NCBI RefSeq assembly: GCF_001010355.1
Contig: NZ_JPLA01000001.1
Span: forward strand, 1-64,000
From: Dyella japonica DSM 16301
Lineage (GTDB): Bacteria > Pseudomonadota > Gammaproteobacteria > Xanthomonadales > Rhodanobacteraceae
Direction: 5' to 3'
DNA length: 64,000 bases
Part shown: positions 27,056 to 36,132 of the stretch, piece after piece
Position numbering within the stretch: position 1 is the stretch's first letter
Layout: every line of letters starts with the position of its first letter
Position numbers and translations under genes: made by a program
Notes under the pieces: generated by a model
Databases searched by the model: none
The model's input: the letters and a program-made list of their open reading frames with translations, nothing else
What the model was told of the DNA's origin: nothing

Positions 27056-28680
27056 TGAAACCGGTCGCGCGTTGCGTGCTCGTCGCGGGCTGGTTGCTGG
27101 GCGCATCGGCGTGGGCACAGTCGGCCACGGCGCCCACGGCGGACAGCCTGTCGCCCGCAGCGCAGGATCAGGCCTGGCAGCAGGCCAGCGCCAAATTCGC
27201 GCCACAACGCAAGGCGATACTCGATCGCGTGGCCAAGGCGGAAGGCAAGGGGCCATTCCGCAGTGACTGGGCGTCCTTGCAGAACTACCGCTCGCCCGCC
27301 TGGTACGACGATGCCAAGTTCGGCATCTTCATTCATTGGGGCGTCTACTCGGTGCCCGCGTTCGGCAGCGAGTGGTATTCGCGCAACATGTACCAGCAGG
27401 GGACCAAGGAATTCGCCCATCACGTGGCCACGTACGGCCCGCAAGCAAAGTTCGGTTACAAGGACTTCGTGCCGATGTTCAAGGCCGAGCACTTCGATGC
27501 GAAGGCATGGGCGCAGCTGTTCCATGACGCCGGCGCGCATTATGTCGTGCCGGTGGCCGAGCATCACGACGGCTTTGCCATGTATGACTCTTCGCTATCG
27601 GACTGGACGGCGGTCAAGAAAGGCCCGAAGCGCGACGTGATCGGCGAACTGGAGCACGCCGTGCGAGGGCAGGGCATGCGTTTTGGCGTGTCCTCGCATC
27701 GCGCCGAGCACGACTGGTTCTTTGATGGCGGGCGCCGCTTCGATTCGGACGTCAACGATCCGCGCAATGCGGAACTGTACGGCCCGGCGGTGGCGCACCT
27801 GAGCAAAGAAGACGAGAACCTGGCGCAGGACTGGACTTACGTGTCCCAGGCGTGGCTGGACGACTGGCTCGCGCGCACCGTCGAACTCACCGACAAATAC
27901 CATCCGGACCTGATCTACTTCGATTGGTGGATCGGCCATCCGACCTTCCGCAACACGCTGCCGACCCTGCTCTCGTACTACTACAACGAAGGCGCGAAGC
28001 GCGACGGCGTGGTGGTGAATTACAAGCTGGGCGACTTTGCCGAAGGCGCCGGTACGCTGGACGTCGAGCGCGGACAGCTGCAGGGCATTCATCCCACCCA
28101 TTGGCAGACCGATACCTCGATCAGCAACGATTCCTGGGGCTATATCGAGCACGACACGTACAAGTCGCCGACCTTCATCATCCATCTGCTGGTGGATGTG
28201 GTGAGCAAGAACGGCAACCTGATGCTCAACGTCGGGCCGCGCGCCGACGGCACCATTCCCGATGGCGCGCAGGACACATTGCGCAGCATCGGCCGCTGGC
28301 TGAAGACCAATGGTGAGGCGATCTACGGCAGCAAGCCATGGCGCACGTTCGGCGAAGGCCCGACCGAAGTGGTGAGCGGCACCTTCCAGGACACCAAGAC
28401 CAAGCCATACACCGCCGAGGATTTCCGCTTCACCACCGGCAACGGCAAGCTCTATGCGATCGAGCTGGATTGGCCCGGCAAGGCACTGGCCACGATTCAT
28501 TCGATCAAGCCCGATGACAAGGTCACGCGCGTCGAGTCCGTGGCCGATGGCCAGGCCATCGCGTTTACGCAGGACGCCGACGGCCTGCATCTGCGGCTCC
28601 CTGCGCATCCGATCGGCAGCGATGCCTACGTCTATCGCATCACCTTCTCCAATCCCCGTTCACTCAAGGCTGCGCCATGA
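27052..28680 (+). CDS. GH29 alpha-L-fucosidase 1, secreted
   Basis: ATG 27052, overlapping the GH2 stop, gives 542 residues with a Sec signal peptide (about 1-23, AWA-Q). The GH29 catalytic domain includes AKFGIFIHWGVYSVPAF, VPVAEHHDGFAMYDS, SSHRAEHDWFF and the nucleophile Asp291 in IYFDWWIG; a small C-terminal beta domain follows. It is closely similar along its length to the third GH29 of the locus (41085-42755) and clearly different from the second one (34687-36054). It would release L-fucose from the glycan in the periplasm. Linkage specificity cannot be read from sequence. It overlaps the GH18-like gene by 4 bases. Confidence 0.94.
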   Translation: MMKPVARCVLVAGWLLGASAWAQSATAPTADSLSPAAQDQAWQQASAKFAPQRKAILDRVAKAEGKGPFRSDWASLQNYRSPAWYDDAKFGIFIHWGVYSVPAFGSEWYSRNMYQQGTKEFAHHVATYGPQAKFGYKDFVPMFKAEHFDAKAWAQLFHDAGAHYVVPVAEHHDGFAMYDSSLSDWTAVKKGPKRDVIGELEHAVRGQGMRFGVSSHRAEHDWFFDGGRRFDSDVNDPRNAELYGPAVAHLSKEDENLAQDWTYVSQAWLDDWLARTVELTDKYHPDLIYFDWWIGHPTFRNTLPTLLSYYYNEGAKRDGVVVNYKLGDFAEGAGTLDVERGQLQGIHPTHWQTDTSISNDSWGYIEHDTYKSPTFIIHLLVDVVSKNGNLMLNVGPRADGTIPDGAQDTLRSIGRWLKTNGEAIYGSKPWRTFGEGPTEVVSGTFQDTKTKPYTAEDFRFTTGNGKLYAIELDWPGKALATIHSIKPDDKVTRVESVADGQAIAFTQDADGLHLRLPAHPIGSDAYVYRITFSNPRSLKAAP

Positions 28681-29735
28681 ATCGTTGGATGTCCCTGGCC
28701 CTAACGCTGTGTCTTGCCTGTGCGTCGACCGGCGCCTTTGCGAAGGCGCCGACCGCGCTGTTCTATATGATCGAAATGCAGAAATCGATCAACTCGTTCG
28801 AGGCGCACGTCGACAAGGTCGACCTGCTGGTGCCCACCTGGTTTGGCGTGGACGGGAACGGCCTGGTATCGGGCGCACCCAACCTCTACGTGCTCAAGCT
28901 GGCCAAGGCGCATCGCGTGCCGGTGATGCCCATCATCTCTGCCGGTGGCGACCGCAAGAAGTTCCACGATCTGCTGGTCAACGAAACCGCCAAGAAGGCG
29001 ATGATCGACGGCATGCTGGAGCAGGCGAAGCTTTACGGCTTCGTCGGCTTCCAGTTCGATTTTGAGAACATCGCCTGGACCGATCGCGACGCACTGACCC
29101 TGCTGACGCAGCAGACCGCCACGGCGCTGCACAAGCATGGTTTGAAGCTTTCCATGGCGGTCGTGCCGAACGCGCCGGGTTACTCGGGCCGCGGCCCCTT
29201 CGCCAAATGGATCTGGGAATACTGGAAAGGCGCGTACGATCTGAAGGCGCTGGGACAGGCGCTGGACCTGGTCTGCCTGATGACCTACGACCAGCACACC
29301 CGCTGGACCACGCCGGGGCCGGTCGCGGGCATGCCATGGGTGATGGCGAACCTCGAGTACGCCTTGAAGGTGGTGCCGAAGGAGAAGCTCTCGCTCGGCA
29401 TTGGCCTGTATGGCTACCACTGGTTTGCCGGCGATCCGGTCGGTGCGGACGGCAAGGAGAGTTCGAACATCTCCGCGCAATACATCGACGCGGACGAATC
29501 GTTCCCGCTGGCCAAGCAGTTCAACGCCGCCATGCAGTGGGATCCGGTCGAGCACGAGTCGTGGTTCTATTTCTATCGCGACCAGATGCGCGAATGGGTG
29601 TTCCTGCCCGATGCGCACGCCTTCCGCGATCGCTACGACGTGGTCAAGCAATACGGCCTCGAAGGCTTCTGCGCGTGGGTGATTGGCGCCGAGGATCCCA
29701 ACATCTGGGAGGCGCTGCCCGATGCGGTCCGCTAA
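28677..29735 (+). CDS. GH18-like glycosidase (YaaH-type active site), secreted
   Basis: The 352-residue protein has a Sec signal peptide (about 1-22) and a single TIM-barrel domain. Strand 4 reads FVGFQFDFENI: the last Asp and the catalytic Glu of the GH18 DxxDxDxE motif are kept, but the first two Asp are replaced by Val and Gln, as in YaaH-type GH18 proteins (GxNIDFE). LVCLMTYDQH and the C-terminal GFCAWVIGAEDP strand with its Trp also fit GH18. GH18 enzymes cleave beta-1,4-linked GlcNAc with substrate assistance; here the chitobiose core of N-glycans is the attractive substrate (inference). Start and stop overlap both neighbours, so it is part of the glycosidase operon. Confidence 0.82.
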   Translation: MNRWMSLALTLCLACASTGAFAKAPTALFYMIEMQKSINSFEAHVDKVDLLVPTWFGVDGNGLVSGAPNLYVLKLAKAHRVPVMPIISAGGDRKKFHDLLVNETAKKAMIDGMLEQAKLYGFVGFQFDFENIAWTDRDALTLLTQQTATALHKHGLKLSMAVVPNAPGYSGRGPFAKWIWEYWKGAYDLKALGQALDLVCLMTYDQHTRWTTPGPVAGMPWVMANLEYALKVVPKEKLSLGIGLYGYHWFAGDPVGADGKESSNISAQYIDADESFPLAKQFNAAMQWDPVEHESWFYFYRDQMREWVFLPDAHAFRDRYDVVKQYGLEGFCAWVIGAEDPNIWEALPDAVR

Positions 29736-32046
29736 GCGCGGCTTGCAGGGACCATTCGCATGGGCGTTGGCGTGCCTGCTAAGTCTGGCCATCGATGCCC
29801 GCGCGGCGGACACGCCGTCCATCATTCCGCTTCCTGCGCAGATGAGCGTGGAGCAGGGCAGTTACGCGATCAGTCCTGCCGCCGTCATCCATGTAGCAGC
29901 GGGTGATCGCGCGGCTGCCGATGCAGCCCACTACCTTGCGGATCTGCTGGTGCGGACACGCGGACTGTCGCTGCCGATCAAAGCGGATGCGACGTCGACC
30001 AGCCGGGGCGACATCGTGATTCGCAGCGATGCAGGCGCAAGCGTCTCGCAGCCGGAAGCTTATCTGCTCGACGTCGATGCGCAGGGCATGCGCATCACGG
30101 CACGGGACGCGGCAGGACTGTTCTACGGCGCGGTCAGCGCCTGGCAGCTGATGACGCCCGATGCGGCCAAAGGCGCCGTCTCGGTGCCTCTGCTGCATAT
30201 CGTCGACTGGCCGAGATTTGCCTGGCGAGGACTGATGCTCGACTCGGCGCGCCATTTCCAGCAGCCGGCCGAGATCAAGCAGCTGCTTGATGCGATGGCG
30301 CAGCACAAGCTCAATGTCTTCCACTGGCATCTCACCGACGACCAGGGATGGCGGCTGGAGATCCGCCGCTATCCCAAGCTCACGCAGGTAGGCGCATGGC
30401 GTCAGCCGCCCGGCGATGGAGACACCAAGTACGGCGGCTACTACACCCAGGCCGACGTGAAGGATATCGTTGCCTACGCTGCCGCCCGCCACATCACGGT
30501 GGTGCCGGAGATCGACATGCCCGGCCACGCGCAGGCTGCCGTGGCGGCTTATCCGGATATCGGCGTGACCGGCGAGCGCCCCCCGGTTTCGATCAACTGG
30601 GGCGTCAACCCTTACCTGTTCAACGTCGACGAGCACACGATCCGCTTCCTGCACAACGTGCTGGACGAGGTCATGGAACTGTTTCCATCGACCTTCATCC
30701 ACGTGGGCGGCGACGAAGCCATCAAGGATCAATGGCAGGCATCGGCTGCCGTGCAGGCGCGCATGCGCTCGCTGGGCATCAAGGACGAGAAGGCGCTGCA
30801 GAGCTGGTTCATCGAGCGCATGGGGCAGTACCTGGGGCAGCATGGACGTCGACTGATCGGCTGGGACGAAATCCTCGAAGGCGGCGTGCCGCCATCTGCT
30901 TCGGTGATGTCCTGGCGTGGCACGCAAGGCGCGATCGACGCGGCGCGACTGGGGCACGACGTGGTGCTGTCGCCGGCACCGACGCTGTACTTCGACAACC
31001 TGCAAAGTCATCGCGACGATGAGCCGTCCGGACGACTCGGCGTGCAGACGCTGGCCCGGGTCTATGCGTTTGAAGCCGTCTCGCCGGAGCTCACCGCCGA
31101 ACAGGCCAGGCACGTACTGGGGGCGCAGGCCAACATCTGGACCGAGTACCTCACGGCACCCTGGCAGATCCAGCATGCGGCCTTCCCGCGTATGGACGCC
31201 CTCGCTGAAGCGGCCTGGACGCCTGCGACCGAGCGGCGCTTCGATGACTTCATGGCGAGGCTGCCCGCGCAGTTCGACCGCTATCGGAAAATGGGCATCT
31301 ACTTTGCCGATAGCGCCTTCGCCGTCGAGATGCACGCGCAGCCATCGCCGCGCAACAGCGACAAAGTCACCGTGACGCTAGCTGCGCAGGAGCCGTCGGC
31401 CACCATCCGCTACACCATCGACGGCACCGTGCCGCAGGCGAGTTCGCCTGTCTACGCAGCACCGATCGAGGCGGCGCTGCCTGTCACCATCAGTGCGACG
31501 ACGTTTGCGGTCAACGGACAGCCGCTCGCGCGCGTACGCACGCAGCGCTTCGACACGCGCACGCTGGCAAGCTACGACGGCAATGCGCTTGCGGCCTGTC
31601 CGAAGGGCGACCTGGGCCTGCGCGTGCCGCTGTTGCCCGATGCCACCGCGCCGGCGCCGGTCTACAACGTAGACGTGATGAACAGCTGCTGGCGCATGGC
31701 GAATGTGTCGCTGGACGACGTCGTGGCCATTTTTGTCGACGGCGCCTGGCTCGCCCGCAATTACGGGCTGGCGCATGACGCCTCGAAGGTGGTGGCTCGC
31801 GCATCGCACCGCGCCGCGGGCGAACTCGAAGTTCACCTCGATACATGCAGCGGCCCATTGGCGGCAAGCTTGCCCTTGCCGGCAGAAGCCTCGCCAGGCA
31901 GGACATACCGCGTTGCGGCCGCCGTGACGGCGCACGGTGGTACGCACGACCTGTGCATCCTGTCGACGGCGCCGATTCAAGGGCCGCTGGCCGGCGTCAG
32001 CCGCGTATCGTTCAACTATCCCGCGTCGCTGGGCGCAACGCAGTGA
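29722..32046 (+). CDS. GH20 beta-N-acetylhexosaminidase, secreted
   Basis: ATG 29722 has GGGAGG 9 bases upstream and overlaps the preceding stop by 14 bases; the 774-residue product has a signal peptide (about 1-28). It contains the GH20b N-terminal domain (about 35-160), then the GH20 barrel with WRGLMLDSARHF, FHWHLTDDQGWRLEI, EIDMPGHAQAA and the catalytic pair Asp331-Glu332 in HVGGDEAIKDQW. After the barrel come a chitobiase-C-like domain (about 545-610, ATIRYTIDGTVPQ) and a further 150-residue beta-rich domain I cannot name. It would remove terminal beta-GlcNAc from antennae. Confidence 0.94.
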   Translation: MRSAKRGLQGPFAWALACLLSLAIDARAADTPSIIPLPAQMSVEQGSYAISPAAVIHVAAGDRAAADAAHYLADLLVRTRGLSLPIKADATSTSRGDIVIRSDAGASVSQPEAYLLDVDAQGMRITARDAAGLFYGAVSAWQLMTPDAAKGAVSVPLLHIVDWPRFAWRGLMLDSARHFQQPAEIKQLLDAMAQHKLNVFHWHLTDDQGWRLEIRRYPKLTQVGAWRQPPGDGDTKYGGYYTQADVKDIVAYAAARHITVVPEIDMPGHAQAAVAAYPDIGVTGERPPVSINWGVNPYLFNVDEHTIRFLHNVLDEVMELFPSTFIHVGGDEAIKDQWQASAAVQARMRSLGIKDEKALQSWFIERMGQYLGQHGRRLIGWDEILEGGVPPSASVMSWRGTQGAIDAARLGHDVVLSPAPTLYFDNLQSHRDDEPSGRLGVQTLARVYAFEAVSPELTAEQARHVLGAQANIWTEYLTAPWQIQHAAFPRMDALAEAAWTPATERRFDDFMARLPAQFDRYRKMGIYFADSAFAVEMHAQPSPRNSDKVTVTLAAQEPSATIRYTIDGTVPQASSPVYAAPIEAALPVTISATTFAVNGQPLARVRTQRFDTRTLASYDGNALAACPKGDLGLRVPLLPDATAPAPVYNVDVMNSCWRMANVSLDDVVAIFVDGAWLARNYGLAHDASKVVARASHRAAGELEVHLDTCSGPLAASLPLPAEASPGRTYRVAAAVTAHGGTHDLCILSTAPIQGPLAGVSRVSFNYPASLGATQ

Positions 32047-32065
32047 TCCGGTGGAGCGGGCGCGC

Positions 32066-34651
32066 ATGAGGCGGTTGCATCAGATCTTGGTGCTGACGAG
32101 CCTGCTGCTCGGCATATGGCCTGCGACACCCGCGCGGGCCGACGAGGCGACGGAGCGGGCCGCCAGCCTGGTGGCGCGCATGACGCCGGCCGAGAAGATC
32201 GCGCAGTTGCAGAGCGCCGCTCCGGCGATCCCACGCCTTGGTGTTCCCGCGTACGACTGGTGGAGCGAAGGCCTGCACGGTTTTGCGCGGCTTGGCGAGG
32301 CGACCGTCTTTCCGCAGGCCATTGGCCTTGCGGCCAGCTGGGACCCTGCGTTGCTTCACGCCGTAGGTGGCGTGGTTGCAGCGCAGGCGCGCAGCAAGTT
32401 TCTCGCGACGGGCCTGAAGGAAGATCATGGGCGCTACAACGGCCTGACCATCTGGTCGCCCAACATCAATATTTTCCGCGACCCACGCTGGGGGCGAGGG
32501 CAGGAAACCTATGGCGAAGATCCGCGCCTGACGGCAACACTTGCGGTGGCCTTCATCGAAGGGCTGCAAGGCGATGATCCGATGCATCCCACCGTCATCG
32601 CCACACCCAAGCACTTCGCCGTGCACAGCGGTCCGGAGCCTGGCCGACATGGCTTCGACGTAGATGTCTCCGCGCACGATCTTGAAGACACCTATCTGCC
32701 TGCATTCCGCGCCGCGATCGTCGAAGGTCGCGCGGGATCGATCATGTGCGCCTATAACGCGATCCATGGCGTACCCGTGTGCGCCTTGCCGTGGCTGCTC
32801 GGCGAACGCCTGCGCAAGGACTGGGGTTTCCAGGGCTACGTGGTGTCCGACTGCGATGCGGTGGACGACATGACGATGTTCCACCACTACCAGAAGGACA
32901 ACGCCGGTTCGTCGGCCAGCGCCCTGCGCGCGGGCACGGATCTTGACTGCGGCTCGGCGTATGCGGGGCTTCGCGACGCACTGGCGGACGGCAGGATCAG
33001 CGAGCACGACCTTGATGTGGCTGCCACGCGCCTGTTCGCCGCGCGCTATCGGCTCGGCATGTTTGACCCATCCGCGCCAGCACCGCGGAATGCTCCCGAT
33101 GCAGCGCGCGCGCTGGCGTTGCGTGCGGCTGGCGAATCCATCGTGCTGCTCAAGAATCGCGACAACATGCTGCCGCTGAAGCCCGGTGGCCGCATTGCCG
33201 TGGTCGGACCCAATGCCGATGCCTTGTCCGTGCTGGAGGCCAACTATCACGGCACGGCGCGGCAGCCCGTGACGCCGCTCGAAGGCATGCGCACGTTGTG
33301 GGGCGAACAAAACGTGCGTTACGCACAAGGTTCGACACTGGCCGATGGCGTGACCGTGCCCATTCCCGTGACGGCGCTGCGTAGTGATCGCGCCCACGGC
33401 TCGCCCGGTCTCAAGGGTGAGTACTTCCGAGGCACGCAGCTGACGGGCAAACCGGTGATGACGCGCTTCGACAGCAAGGTCGATCTGGATACGGACCACC
33501 TCTCGCCCTTGGACGGGGCCGCGGCATCCAAATATGCAGTGCGCTGGACGGGCCAACTGCTGCCGCCCGGCGCAGGCGACTACACACTGGCCGTGCGCGT
33601 GGATCGATGCTTCGATTGCCGCGGACACGATCCCGTCCATCTCTACCTGGACGGACATTTGATAGCCGGTACCGTCGGCAGCGAAGAGCCGCCCTCGGTG
33701 AAAGTCCATTTTGACGACACGCGTCCGCACGATCTGCGCCTGGAGTGGGAGCACAGCGGCGAGGACCAGGGCATCCACCTGGAATGGATCGCCCCTGCGG
33801 ATGCGCAGCTCGCGGAGGCTGCCAAAGCGGCCACCGATGCCGACGTTGTGGTCGCCTTCGTGGGCTTGTCGCCGGGACTGGAGGGCGAGGAGCTGAAGGT
33901 CGATGTGCCAGGCTTCATGGGTGGCGACCGGACCGCCATCGATCTGCCTTCATCGCAGCAGCAGCTACTGGAAGCGGTCGCTGCCACCGGGAAGCCGCTG
34001 GTAGTCGTCTTGATGAGCGGCAGCGCCGTGGCCTTGAACTGGGCCAGCGAACATGCGGATGCCATCATTGCCGCGTGGTACCCGGGCGAGCAGGGTGGAT
34101 TGGCGGTGGCGCAAACGCTCGCCGGCGTGATGAATCCCGCCGGGCGTCTCCCGGTGACCTTCTATCGCGACGTGCGCGATCTCCCGCCCTTCATCGATTA
34201 CGGCATGAAGGGCCGCACCTACCGTTACTTCAAGGGCGAGCCACTTTATGCGTTCGGTGATGGCCTCAGTTACACCACCTTTGCCTATGACGCGCCGAAG
34301 CTGTCCACGCAGAGCCTCAAGGCCGGCGAATCTCTCGATGTCGCGGTGAACGTGCGCAACAGTGGCATGCGTGGCGGCGACGAAGTGGTGCAGCTCTATC
34401 TTGGATATCCCGATGCGCCCGATGCGCCGCTTCGGGCATTGGCGGGCTTCCAGCGCGTGTCCCTCGCCGCGGGCGAGCAGCGAACCGTGCGCTTCCACCT
34501 CGATGCGCGCGCCCTGAGCCTGGTGGATGCCGCTGGCGCACGTGCCGTCAGGGCAGGGCGCTACGCGGTGTTTGTGGGCGGCCACCAACCTTCAGCGGGT
34601 CAGCAGTCGGTAATGCTCACCATCGCAGGACACGCCGACGTGCCGCGTTGA
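32066..34651 (+). CDS. GH3 glycosidase with inserted PA14 domain (beta-xylosidase/beta-glucosidase type), secreted
   Basis: ATG 32066 with GGAG 9 bases upstream gives 861 residues and a signal peptide (about 1-27). Layout: GH3 N-terminal barrel with KHFAVHSGPEPGRHGFD and nucleophile Asp near 262 in GYVVSDCDAV, GH3 C-terminal sandwich, an inserted PA14 domain (about 450-585), and a C-terminal fibronectin-III-like domain (about 750-855). The closest described types are beta-xylosidases/beta-glucosidases. In the Xanthomonas plant N-glycan cluster a GH3 enzyme removes core beta-1,2-xylose, so that role is the best guess here. Last gene of the operon that starts at glk. Confidence 0.9.
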   Translation: MRRLHQILVLTSLLLGIWPATPARADEATERAASLVARMTPAEKIAQLQSAAPAIPRLGVPAYDWWSEGLHGFARLGEATVFPQAIGLAASWDPALLHAVGGVVAAQARSKFLATGLKEDHGRYNGLTIWSPNINIFRDPRWGRGQETYGEDPRLTATLAVAFIEGLQGDDPMHPTVIATPKHFAVHSGPEPGRHGFDVDVSAHDLEDTYLPAFRAAIVEGRAGSIMCAYNAIHGVPVCALPWLLGERLRKDWGFQGYVVSDCDAVDDMTMFHHYQKDNAGSSASALRAGTDLDCGSAYAGLRDALADGRISEHDLDVAATRLFAARYRLGMFDPSAPAPRNAPDAARALALRAAGESIVLLKNRDNMLPLKPGGRIAVVGPNADALSVLEANYHGTARQPVTPLEGMRTLWGEQNVRYAQGSTLADGVTVPIPVTALRSDRAHGSPGLKGEYFRGTQLTGKPVMTRFDSKVDLDTDHLSPLDGAAASKYAVRWTGQLLPPGAGDYTLAVRVDRCFDCRGHDPVHLYLDGHLIAGTVGSEEPPSVKVHFDDTRPHDLRLEWEHSGEDQGIHLEWIAPADAQLAEAAKAATDADVVVAFVGLSPGLEGEELKVDVPGFMGGDRTAIDLPSSQQQLLEAVAATGKPLVVVLMSGSAVALNWASEHADAIIAAWYPGEQGGLAVAQTLAGVMNPAGRLPVTFYRDVRDLPPFIDYGMKGRTYRYFKGEPLYAFGDGLSYTTFAYDAPKLSTQSLKAGESLDVAVNVRNSGMRGGDEVVQLYLGYPDAPDAPLRALAGFQRVSLAAGEQRTVRFHLDARALSLVDAAGARAVRAGRYAVFVGGHQPSAGQQSVMLTIAGHADVPR

Positions 34652-34652
34652 G

Positions 34653-34671
34653 CATGCCCATGAATGGCATG
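34653..34671. terminator. Small hairpin between convergent GH3 and GH29 genes
   Basis: CATGCC (34653-34658) and GGCATG (34666-34671) flank a 7-base loop directly after the GH3 stop. It is a weak candidate terminator without a U-tract. Confidence 0.3.
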
Positions 34672-34686
34672 AACAGCGCCAGCCGT

Positions 34687-36054
34687 TCAGTTCGATGGCA
34701 ACGGGCCAGCGTCGAACACCTGGAATTCGCGGATGGATGCATCGCCGACGCTGGAGAGTATGTTCAGGCGCACGCGCTGCGCCGTGACCCGCGGAAAAAC
34801 ATCGATCTTCGTGTGACCGATGGCCTCGGCGCCGGCAACCGCATGCCACGCCTTGCCATCGAATACCTCGATGGCGTACTTGCGCACATGCTGACCGTCG
34901 TCCAGCCATTCCATGCTGAGCGTGCGATCGAAGCTCACCGGATGACCGAAGTCGACTTCGAGCGTGGCGTGCCGGGCGCCGGCGGGTGCGGACCAGAACG
35001 TATCCTTGTTGCCGTCCAGCGCCGCTTCGACGTTTTCGTCCGCGCCCACGTGATGACGCGCCAGGTTGCTGGCATCGCCGTAACGCGCGCGCAGCGCCTT
35101 GCCAAACGCGTCGAGGCGGGCGACGTCGGCGTCCGGCAGCCGGCCGTGGCGATCCGGCGCGATGCCCAGCATCAACTGGCCGCCGCGCCCGACGCTGTTT
35201 TCCCAAGTGTCGACCAGCTTGGCCACGCTCTTGAGCGTGGCTTCGTCGTTGGGATGCCAGAACCAGTGCAGGTCATGCAGGGGAGTGTCGACTTCCACCG
35301 GGCGCCAGCGCTGGTAGCCGTGGCGGTCGATGACGTTCCAGTTTTCGCCGCGGATATAGCCATCCTCCTGGCCCACCCAGCGAAGGTCGCCGTACTCGAA
35401 CAAACCCATGTCGGCAAACACCATGGCGTTGGGCTGGTAGGTTCGCAGCGTTTCGATGTAACGCGGGAAATCGTAGACATGGCCGGCGCTGCCCGCGCCA
35501 TCGAGCCACCATTCCACCAGCGGCCCATAGTGCTGGGCCAGCTCCTCCACCTGGGCGCGGTAATACACATCGTATTCCTGCGGCTGCTTGTAGCGCGGCT
35601 CATGCCGGTCCCACGGCGACAGGTACACGCCGAACTCCAGTCCCTCGGCACGGGCTGCATCGGACGCAAGACGAACCAGATCGCCCTTGCCATTCATCCA
35701 TGGGCTGCTCTTCACCGAGTAGTCGCTCTGCGCAGTCGGAAACAAGGCAAAGCCGTCGTGGTGCTTGGCGACCATCACCATGTAGCGCGCTCCCGCTGCG
35801 CGACTGGCGCGCGCCCATTGCGCCGCATCGACATGGTCGGGATTGAACACCTTGGGGTCGGCCGTGCCGTCGCCCCACTCGCGGTCGAGAAACGTATTCG
35901 TGCCGAAATGCACGATCACGCCGAACTCCAGATCCTGCCAGTGAACCTGCTGGGGAGAAGGCTTGGTGTCCGCCGCGGTTTGCGCCGACGCTGCCTGCGA
36001 ATAAAGGGAGAGCGCCAGGGCGGCGCCAAGGAAGGTTCGGACAAGTCGCTTCAT
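34687..36054 (-). CDS. GH29 alpha-L-fucosidase 2 with C-terminal F5/8-type C (CBM32-like) domain, secreted
   Basis: ATG 36054, with AAGGTGG just upstream and a signal peptide (about 1-24, ASA-Q), is preferred over an ORF extension to 36111 that would cover the operator. The 455-residue protein has a GH29 barrel of the other subtype: FGVIVHFGTNTF, MVAKHHDGFALF, YLSPWDRHEP and nucleophile Asp185 in VEWWLDGAG. That pattern resembles the subfamily active on alpha-1,3/1,4 (Lewis-type or core) fucose. The C-terminal 120 residues form a discoidin/CBM32-like beta sandwich (HATLEVDFGHPV, AQRVRLNILSS). It is transcribed divergently from the BNR protein. Confidence 0.92.
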   Translation of the reverse strand: MKRLVRTFLGAALALSLYSQAASAQTAADTKPSPQQVHWQDLEFGVIVHFGTNTFLDREWGDGTADPKVFNPDHVDAAQWARASRAAGARYMVMVAKHHDGFALFPTAQSDYSVKSSPWMNGKGDLVRLASDAARAEGLEFGVYLSPWDRHEPRYKQPQEYDVYYRAQVEELAQHYGPLVEWWLDGAGSAGHVYDFPRYIETLRTYQPNAMVFADMGLFEYGDLRWVGQEDGYIRGENWNVIDRHGYQRWRPVEVDTPLHDLHWFWHPNDEATLKSVAKLVDTWENSVGRGGQLMLGIAPDRHGRLPDADVARLDAFGKALRARYGDASNLARHHVGADENVEAALDGNKDTFWSAPAGARHATLEVDFGHPVSFDRTLSMEWLDDGQHVRKYAIEVFDGKAWHAVAGAEAIGHTKIDVFPRVTAQRVRLNILSSVGDASIREFQVFDAGPLPSN

Positions 36055-36079
36055 GGGCCACCTTGGAGTCAAATCATTT

Positions 36080-36095
36080 AGACGTAAATACGTCT
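36080..36095. promoter_or_regulatory. Perfect palindrome in the GH29-2 / BNR divergent intergenic region
   Basis: AGACGTA (36080-36086), AA, TACGTCT (36089-36095) is a perfect 7-2-7 dyad; outer CAT and ATG triplets extend the symmetry. It lies in a 78-base divergent region and is unlike the IclR-type sites of the locus, so a second regulator is likely. No gene for an obvious cognate regulator is adjacent. Confidence 0.6.
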
Positions 36096-36132
36096 GTATG
36101 CAAGATTTCATTAGAGGACGGAAGACGCAGTC

